This document shows, in pieces, positions 58,644 through 64,000 of a DNA stretch of 64,000 nucleotides. Within the stretch, counting starts at the first letter, position 1, and each line of letters begins with the position of its first letter. Source of the DNA: Rhodococcus qingshengii (GTDB lineage Bacteria; Actinomycetota; Actinomycetes; Mycobacteriales; Mycobacteriaceae); the NCBI RefSeq assembly GCF_021025955.1, contig NZ_JAJNCL010000009.1, positions 62,001 through 126,000 of the forward strand, read 5' to 3'. A program made the translations under genes and the position numbers. Below the pieces are notes generated by a model. It did not search any database. It saw only the letters and a list, made by a program, of their open reading frames with translations, and was not told where the DNA came from.

Positions 58644-60493
58644 CACTTCACCTCACTGGTCTGATGGTCTACTGCGCCGATTTCTTCGAGAAGCGCTTCC
58701 TCATCGCCGGACTTCACTCCGAGGTACTCGCTCAACACGCGGGGGTGATGTTCGATCGTCGCGGCGTCACCGGTAGCGATCACCTGTCCCTGAGCCAGTA
58801 CCACGATCTCGTCGGCCAACGAGAGCACGAGGCGGAAGTTGTGCTCCACCAACACCACTGTGGCCCCAGCATCACGCAGCACCCGGATCAGGTCTGCCAG
58901 GCGTTCGAGTTCGTCCTCGTCGAGTCCGGATGCCACCTCGTCGAAGAGGACGACCCTCGGCTCGGCGATGACGGCGCGAGCAACCTCGAGCATGCGACGC
59001 ATCCCCAGGGGCAGCGACGTCGCGATCTCGTTGCGCAAGTGCGACATCCCCACGAGTTCGAGGACACGCTCGGCCTCGACGATGTCGGCCTTCGCGATCC
59101 TGCGGAAGCTGGGCAGACGAAGCACGGCCGACGCCATCGACGCGTGGTGCACCGAATAGCGTCCGGATGCAACAGCTTCCAGAACCGTGATGTTCTCCGG
59201 AATCGTCGGAGTTTGGAACGTCCGCGCCACACCAACGCGCGCCACCTTGTGCGGCGACGACTGCGAGACGACCGTGTCACCGATTGTGATCACGCCCGCA
59301 TCCGCGGTGTAGAACCCGCAGATCATGTTGAGCATGGTCGTCTTGCCTGAACCGTTCGGCCCGATCAACGCAGTGACCTTACCGGCTTCTGCAGTCAGAG
59401 TTGCCGCATTGAGTGCCTGGTTGCCACCGAACGCTTTGGACACTCCGTCGACCACCAACCGTGCACCGTTGATCGGCGGCAGTTCCGGTGTTCCACTGCT
59501 GTTTTCCTTTGCGGTGACTACGCCCAGGCCGGCCTTGCGATCGAGTTTCGAGACGATCGCTCGCCCGACCTTGGTCAAACCACCGGAGAGCAGCACACCG
59601 CCGATGATCAGGAAGCCTCCGTAGAAGATCAGCGAATACTCCTGAAATGCCGTCGACTGATTGGGACCGAGCTGCATGATCGCGGCACCGACTACGGCGC
59701 CGTACACACTTGCCGCACCGCCGAGGATCGACGCCGCCAGAACTGCTGTGGCAAAGGTGAACCCGAAGGCCTCCGGCGAGATGAACAGGTCGGTGTTGGC
59801 GAACAGCGCACCCGCCAGACCGGCCGGGAACGCACCGATGGCATAACCGAGCAGCTTCATCCGGAACACCGATACACCCTGCGACGACGCCAGAACCGGC
59901 GACTGCTTGAGTGTGCGGAACGCGATGCCGTGGCGCGAGACCACCAGGTTGCGCATCACCGCGAACCAGAGGACGGTCACGACGACGACCACCATGTAGT
60001 ACTGCTGGGTGTCGAGTTCGGAACCGAAGAGCGTCGGCGGCTCCATACCGGTGAGGCCGTTTCGGCCGCCGGTCTTGCCGCCGAAGATCGCCAGTACGTC
60101 CGGTACCAGCAGCACCAGGAAGAACGACGTCATCGCCAGAGACCAGTTGCCCAGGCGCAGACCGGGAACACCGGTCAGAATGCCGACAGCCAGTGCCACC
60201 GCACCGGAAGCAGCAAGCTGGAGCAGGATGTCGGTGTGACCGGCCTGGGACATCAGACCTGCGGTGTAGGCACCCGCCGCGTACATCGCGGCCTGACCGA
60301 GAGCCAGTTCACCGGCAAAGCCGAGGCTCAGGTTCAGACCACTGACGACAAGCGCCAGGATGCAGGCCAATTGAATCTGCCGTGATGTCGACAGATCGAG
60401 TCCGAGGACCGGGAGCAGCAAGATCACCACGGCCAGGACCAGCGGGATGATCCAGCTTGGAAGGGAACGGAAAGTCCGCCACGCACTTACCAT
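58643..60493 (-). CDS. Fused ABC permease-ATPase (LivM-LivG)
   Basis: A 616-residue fusion. Residues about 1-320 are a LivM-type permease (LSFGFAGELALGQAAMYAAGAYTAG-like LSLGFAGELALGQAAMYAAG, many helices, GGAASVYGAVVGAAI). About 350-616 is a LivG-type ATPase with IGPNGSGKTTMLNMICGFY, a degenerate signature near LPLGMRRMLEVARA and Walker B RVVLFDEVASGLD. The two are separate in most operons. The signature lacks the usual LSGGQ. ATG 60493 lies 1 bp after the LivH stop. Confidence 0.9.
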   Translation of the reverse strand: MVSAWRTFRSLPSWIIPLVLAVVILLLPVLGLDLSTSRQIQLACILALVVSGLNLSLGFAGELALGQAAMYAAGAYTAGLMSQAGHTDILLQLAASGAVALAVGILTGVPGLRLGNWSLAMTSFFLVLLVPDVLAIFGGKTGGRNGLTGMEPPTLFGSELDTQQYYMVVVVVTVLWFAVMRNLVVSRHGIAFRTLKQSPVLASSQGVSVFRMKLLGYAIGAFPAGLAGALFANTDLFISPEAFGFTFATAVLAASILGGAASVYGAVVGAAIMQLGPNQSTAFQEYSLIFYGGFLIIGGVLLSGGLTKVGRAIVSKLDRKAGLGVVTAKENSSGTPELPPINGARLVVDGVSKAFGGNQALNAATLTAEAGKVTALIGPNGSGKTTMLNMICGFYTADAGVITIGDTVVSQSSPHKVARVGVARTFQTPTIPENITVLEAVASGRYSVHHASMASAVLRLPSFRRIAKADIVEAERVLELVGMSHLRNEIATSLPLGMRRMLEVARAVIAEPRVVLFDEVASGLDEDELERLADLIRVLRDAGATVVLVEHNFRLVLSLADEIVVLAQGQVIATGDAATIEHHPRVLSEYLGVKSGDEEALLEEIGAVDHQTSEVK

Positions 60494-60494
60494 C

Positions 60495-61352
60495 TCACAC
60501 CACCCGTTCTCGGACATTGCCGAACAAGCCGGCAGGTTTGACCATCAAGATGACGATCAGCACCGTGAATACGGCGATATTGCTGTACTGACTTCCCGCC
60601 CACAGGGCAGTGAACGATTCCACCAGACCGACGGTCAACCCGCCGATCAAAGCGCCTGGCAGAGAGCCGAACCCGCCGATCGCCAACGCCACGAACCCCT
60701 TGAGCGCCAGTGCGGCACCCAACGTCGCAACCGCAAACGTCTTGGGACCGACCAACAGTCCGAGGACACCGGCCAAGGCACCCGAGAAGGCAAAAGCACC
60801 CAGCGCCAACCGTCGTACGTTGACTCCACGCAGCATCGCCGCTTCACGATCCTCGGAGATACCGATCAGAGCCAGACCCGTCATCGTTTTCTTCGAGACG
60901 TAACTCAACCCGATGACCAATGCGATCGCAGCAACCAGCAGAGCGATCTCGACCGGGTAGGTACGGCCGCCGAGCAAGGTGATCGGTTCGTTCGATCCGA
61001 AGAACGGAACAGTGAGAGGTTCACTACCCCAGATCAATTGGGTGGCGCCGTTGAGCAGAGTCGCAACGCCCAACGTCGTCACCAATTGGTTCTGGTGATC
61101 AGCCACCGGTCTGATCGCGACTATCTCCTCGACCGAGGCGAGGAGCATCACGGTCACGGTTGCCATGACGGCCACCACGAGAACGGGGAGTTTCAGAGTC
61201 ACCAGACCGGTGTAGGCGACAAAGGTGCCCACCATCATCAGCTGAGCTTGAGCGAAGTTGAAAGTGTTGGAGGAAACGAAAACGATGTTGTACCCGATGG
61301 CAACCAACACGTAGACCGCGCCGAGCGCCAAACCGGACCACAGAATGGTCAT
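60495..61352 (-). CDS. ABC transporter permease, LivH type
   Basis: A 285-residue permease with eight or so helices: ALGAVYVLVAIGYNIVFVSSNTFNFAQAQLMMVG at the N terminus, GLALIGISEDREAAMLRGVN (the EAA-like loop) and FVALAIGGFGSLPGALIGG. The ATG overlaps the binding-protein stop (ATGA). Confidence 0.92.
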   Translation of the reverse strand: MTILWSGLALGAVYVLVAIGYNIVFVSSNTFNFAQAQLMMVGTFVAYTGLVTLKLPVLVVAVMATVTVMLLASVEEIVAIRPVADHQNQLVTTLGVATLLNGATQLIWGSEPLTVPFFGSNEPITLLGGRTYPVEIALLVAAIALVIGLSYVSKKTMTGLALIGISEDREAAMLRGVNVRRLALGAFAFSGALAGVLGLLVGPKTFAVATLGAALALKGFVALAIGGFGSLPGALIGGLTVGLVESFTALWAGSQYSNIAVFTVLIVILMVKPAGLFGNVRERVV

Positions 61353-62563
61353 GACGCAGCCGGGTTTCCGAACTGACCGTTGAGGATCTTCGTCGGACTG
61401 ATGAACTTCAACTCACTGGTGTCCGGGTTCGGGCCGTGGTTGTCGGAGCTGAAGTTGTAGCGAGAGAGGAAGGCAGTCTTGGCATTCTCCTGGACCTCCG
61501 AGGTTTCCAGCGCCTCGGCGAGCTTCTTCGGATCGGTCGAACTGCCGACCTTCTCCGCGGCTGCCGCGACGAGAGGGAAGGCGTCGTAGTTGTCCGCGAG
61601 GATGAGTGTCGACGGGATGGAGCCCAGCGACGCCATCGTGTCCACCATCGTGGTGACGAGCGTATTGTTCGGATCGAACACCGTGCTGGTGAACACCTGC
61701 GTCACAAGGTTCTTTACCTGGGGCGTACCAAGCACACCGGCCGGCGGATCGTTCGCGATCAGGTTGGTGGCAGACACCGAGGTGTTTCCGACCAGCGGCA
61801 CATCCCAGCCGAGACGCTCGAGGCTCTGCAACACGTATCCGAGAGGAGCACCGTACGCATCCAAGGCGATGGCCGCGGCACCTGCATTCTTGAGCGACTG
61901 CAACTGAGCCGTCATGTCCAGCGCTGCAGCGTCGTACTCCTCGTTGCCGGCAGCCTTCAGACCGACCTTCTCGAGTGCACTGGTCATCTCTTCGCCGAAG
62001 AGTTCACCGTAGGCGGTGCTGCCGTGCAGCACTCCGACGCTGCTGTAGCCCTTGGTCTTTGCGTACTCGGAAATTCCGCGAGCTGTGTCGGTTGCGCCCG
62101 GAGCCAGGTCGAAGTTCAGCGGGAACTTCGAAGGGTCCGTCGAATCAGGCGAGGGTGCCATGCTCAACGAGAGGATGTTGTTCTGCTTGAGGATCGGGAG
62201 AACCGCAGCAGCGATCGACGAAGGACCCGAGTTGAGGTAGAGGTCAGGCTTGTTGCCCGAGTTGATGGCTTCGCGCAGCTTGGTGACGGCGATCGTCGCA
62301 TCACCCGCGTCGTCCACCGTGGTGAGCTCGATCTGGCGGCCACCGATTCCCCCGGCCTCGTTCTGGACCTGAACGCCCGCCTTGGTGGCGAGCAGCGAGG
62401 TCTGCGAGTTCGCCGCGAGGACTCCCTGTGCACTGATCCCGCCGGTCAGCAGCACTCGGTAAGGCGAGTCCGCGCCACCGTCGGACTCCGAGGAACCACT
62501 ACACCCTGCAAGAGCCAGAGCCGTCACGGCAACTGCCGCAACAAGAATGGGCCGACGATTCAT
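61349..62563 (-). CDS. ABC substrate-binding lipoprotein, LivJ type
   Basis: A 404-residue binding protein: signal and lipobox ALALAGC, then a Peripla_BP_6 fold (VQNEAGGIGGRQIELTTVDDAGD, YSSVGVLHGSTAYGELFGEEM). ATG 62563 follows AGGAGTGC. First gene of the operon. Two palindromic CAAGCA/TGCTTG sites lie about 100-140 bp upstream. Ligand unknown; Liv-type importers in actinobacteria also carry aromatic or short acyl substrates. Confidence 0.92.
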   Translation of the reverse strand: MNRRPILVAAVAVTALALAGCSGSSESDGGADSPYRVLLTGGISAQGVLAANSQTSLLATKAGVQVQNEAGGIGGRQIELTTVDDAGDATIAVTKLREAINSGNKPDLYLNSGPSSIAAAVLPILKQNNILSLSMAPSPDSTDPSKFPLNFDLAPGATDTARGISEYAKTKGYSSVGVLHGSTAYGELFGEEMTSALEKVGLKAAGNEEYDAAALDMTAQLQSLKNAGAAAIALDAYGAPLGYVLQSLERLGWDVPLVGNTSVSATNLIANDPPAGVLGTPQVKNLVTQVFTSTVFDPNNTLVTTMVDTMASLGSIPSTLILADNYDAFPLVAAAAEKVGSSTDPKKLAEALETSEVQENAKTAFLSRYNFSSDNHGPNPDTSELKFISPTKILNGQFGNPAAS

Positions 62564-62664
62564 GTCTGCACTCCTAGAACACATGTATGCACCGAACGTC
62601 AGGCGAATACCTGACGAAAGAAGGATCGGCTGGTGGACACGCCTGATTTCAAGCACCAACCAAC

Positions 62665-62701
62665 CAAGCAAACGCTTGATGATCTAGCAAGCAGTTGCTT
62701 G
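62665..62701. promoter_or_regulatory. Paired CAAGCA palindromes upstream of livJ-like gene
   Basis: CAAGCA-AA-CGCTTG (62665-62678, 5 of 6 arm pairs) and CAAGCA-GT-TGCTTG (62688-62701, perfect), centres 23 bp apart. They look like a TetR-family operator pair for the ABC operon; the regulator is not in the window. Confidence 0.65.
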
Positions 62702-62823
62702 GGTTGGAGCATAGAATGTGATCTGGATAACGTCAAACGCGCAAAAGAGAAGTCATGGAAGCGGACGCTATGCACATACGAGCCGCCTCGACAGCACGAT
62801 TCCCGCTGGGTGGAAACACCAAA

Positions 62824-62879
62824 ACGGCCCCACGCCCTGCGGGATTCGGTGAAGTGAATCCCACTAGGCGTGGGGCCGT
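62824..62879 (-). terminator. Terminator of the dnaJ-hspR operon
   Basis: Outer stem ACGGCCCCACGCC / GGCGTGGGGCCGT (13 bp, perfect) with an inner stem GGGATTC / GAATCCC (7 bp). On the minus strand it ends in TTTTGG, just after the hspR stop. Confidence 0.88.
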
Positions 62880-62895
62880 GTTTCCAGAGTTCCGA

Positions 62896-63306
62896 CTAGC
62901 GTTGGTGGCGAGGCTTCCAAACCACCAACGCGTTGTTGCGCGGGATCGGCACGAGGTCCCGGCGATAGCCCGCATGGACTTTCGCGATTTCCTCGGCCAA
63001 TTCGCGGACGCGATGCTGCAGAGCCTCGACCTGGTTGGTCAGTTCGATGATCCGTTTGATTCCGGCAAGGTTGACGCCCTCGTCCTGCGAAAGCCGTTGC
63101 ACTTCACGAAGAAGCGCAACATCACGCGGAGAGTAGCGCCGCCCACCACCGGTGGTTCGGTGCGGGGTGACCAACCCGAGTCGGTCGTAGTTACGCAAAG
63201 TCTGCGCATGCATTCCGGCCAACTCGGCTGCCACCGAGATCACGAAGATCTGAGCGTCAGGATCGACCGTCGCATCCCATTGATTCTGCGGTCGCTCGGT
63301 CATCAT
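62896..63306 (-). CDS. hspR: Heat-shock repressor HspR (MerR family)
   Basis: A 136-residue MerR-type repressor that binds HAIR sites with DnaK as corepressor. The HTH is [43 protein letters not shown] (residues about 20-62), followed by the helical [35 protein letters not shown] 63306 overlaps the dnaJ stop (ATGA), with a second ATG at 63303. Last gene of the dnaK-grpE-dnaJ-hspR operon. A matching HAIR is upstream of clpB. Confidence 0.96.
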   Translation of the reverse strand: MMTERPQNQWDATVDPDAQIFVISVAAELAGMHAQTLRNYDRLGLVTPHRTTGGGRRYSPRDVALLREVQRLSQDEGVNLAGIKRIIELTNQVEALQHRVRELAEEIAKVHAGYRRDLVPIPRNNALVVWKPRHQR

Positions 63307-64000
63307 GCACCGGCCCACCCGGCCCGTGGATCGAACCCGCTCGCCTTCTCGGCTTCGAGATAGGTTTTCAGCGCTTCGATCGCCGGGTCGTCCAACTTCT
63401 GTGGGACGGATACCTTGACGGTGACCAGAAGGTCACCGGCTCCCTCGGGACGCTTGGGGATGCCACGTCCGCGAACTCGCAGAATGCGTCCGTCCACCGT
63501 TCCGGCCGGAACCTTCACTCCGACACGGCCCTCCAAAGTCGGCACGGACAGTGTCGTTCCCAGCACCAGCTCGCCGTAGCTCACCGGAACCGTCAGTGTC
63601 AGGTCGTCACCGTTGCGGCCGAAGACGCTGTCCGGCTTGACGCGGATGTTGACGAACAGGTCGCCGGCCGGAGCTCCGCGGAGTCCCGCTTCGCCCTTGC
63701 CCTTGAGTCTGATCTTCTGACCATCGCTGACACCCGCAGGCACCCGGACCGTGATGGTCCGTGTGCGATTGGTGACGCCGCTACCGTGGCAGTCCTCGCA
63801 AGGCGAGTCGATGATCGAGCCGGTTCCCCGGCAGTCGTCACACGGCTCACTGAATCCGAAAGCGCCCTGGTTCCGGCTCACTACGCCGGTTCCGTTGCAA
63901 TGCGGGCACACTCGCGGGCTGGTGCCTGGCTTTGCGCCGCTGCCGTGACACGTGGTGCACGACGTCGGGCTGGTCAGACGAAGTGGGACGGTGACACCGA
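63303..64000 (-). CDS. dnaJ: Chaperone DnaJ, C-terminal part (partial)
   Basis: The 3' 232 codons of dnaJ; the J-domain lies beyond the window. The zinc-finger region has all four CxxCxGxG repeats: [24 protein letters not shown] and CEDCHGSG. C-terminal substrate-binding domains follow ([44 protein letters not shown]). Works with DnaK and, for aggregates, ClpB. Its stop overlaps the hspR start. Confidence 0.96.
   Translation of the reverse strand, partial: GVTVPLRLTSPTSCTTCHGSGAKPGTSPRVCPHCNGTGVVSRNQGAFGFSEPCDDCRGTGSIIDSPCEDCHGSGVTNRTRTITVRVPAGVSDGQKIRLKGKGEAGLRGAPAGDLFVNIRVKPDSVFGRNGDDLTLTVPVSYGELVLGTTLSVPTLEGRVGVKVPAGTVDGRILRVRGRGIPKRPEGAGDLLVTVKVSVPQKLDDPAIEALKTYLEAEKASGFDPRAGWAGA

Larger units (their letters stand above)
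62564..62895. other. Intergenic region between livJ-like and hspR genes
   Basis: A 332-bp stretch without a convincing gene. It holds two operator-like palindromes (62665-62701) and the terminator of the dnaJ-hspR transcript (62824-62879). Short ORFs here lack ribosome sites and family features. Confidence 0.8.

Noticed and set aside
1..64000. tRNA, rRNA, insertion sequences, prophage or integrative element
   Set aside because: No transposase, integrase, phage gene, att-like repeat pair or tRNA-like cloverleaf was recognised by reading; subtle cases could be missed without a search tool.

Overview
The window is a high-GC, gene-dense actinobacterial chromosome segment, most likely from Rhodococcus or a close Nocardiaceae relative. 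Genes commonly start with GTG or TTG, and many neighbours are coupled through ATGA or TGATG overlaps. From memory of the M. tuberculosis gene order, the first 29 kb follows the Rv0360c-Rv0385 block: DUF3151, membrane protein, fba, DedA, GH76, SpoU methyltransferase, pyrE, Rv0383c-like, clpB, globin-reductase. The last kilobase holds hspR and the 3' part of dnaJ. No tRNA, rRNA, insertion sequence, prophage or CRISPR array was seen.

Layout. 0-2 kb: end of an MFS transporter, a thiolase and a methyltransferase. 2-29 kb: housekeeping backbone with a WYL regulator, a CDF metal exporter, class II aldolase, two DedA proteins, a CobW-type metallochaperone behind a Zur-like box, a GH76 enzyme, an RNA methyltransferase, SDRs, an acyltransferase/TetR pair, a MarR-MFS operon, pyrE and clpB. 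29-33.7 kb: a redox/NO island with two globin-FAD/NAD reductases, a stand-alone reductase of the same type and a bacterial nitric oxide synthase oxygenase. 33.7-38.7 kb: a citrate module (CitMHS transporter, TctC-like lipoprotein, CitA/CitB-type two-component system) with repeated TTGTGCT motifs and a CRP/GlxR-like site. 38.7-47.7 kb: a steroid-catabolism cluster with an acyl-CoA ligase, KshA, HsaA-, HsaC- and HsaB-like proteins, a ketosteroid-isomerase-like protein, and IclR and PadR regulators. A perfect match to the KstR consensus lies in its divergent promoter. 47.7-51.2 kb: small accessory genes, a decayed FAD-dependent dehydrogenase, and a gene whose start codon lies inside a strong predicted hairpin. 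51.2-54.5 kb: a Baeyer-Villiger-type monooxygenase coupled to two mycofactocin-type SDRs. 54.5-56.5 kb: two paralogous small proteins flanking an orphan LuxR-type response regulator, with matching duplicated promoter motifs. 56.6-62.6 kb: an OYE-type oxidoreductase and a branched-chain-amino-acid-type ABC importer with a fused permease-ATPase. 62.9-64 kb: hspR and dnaJ.

How the parts work together. The HspR repressor encoded at the right end has a near-consensus HAIR operator in front of clpB at 29.0 kb, so both ends of the window belong to one heat-shock circuit. The steroid genes cover ring opening (KshA), the two-component 3-HSA hydroxylase (HsaA-like with a flavin reductase) and the extradiol dioxygenase. 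KshB, HsaD and an intact KstD are not in the window. The least conventional features are the NOS/globin/orphan-reductase cluster and the twin-promoter small-protein locus around 54.6-56.5 kb.
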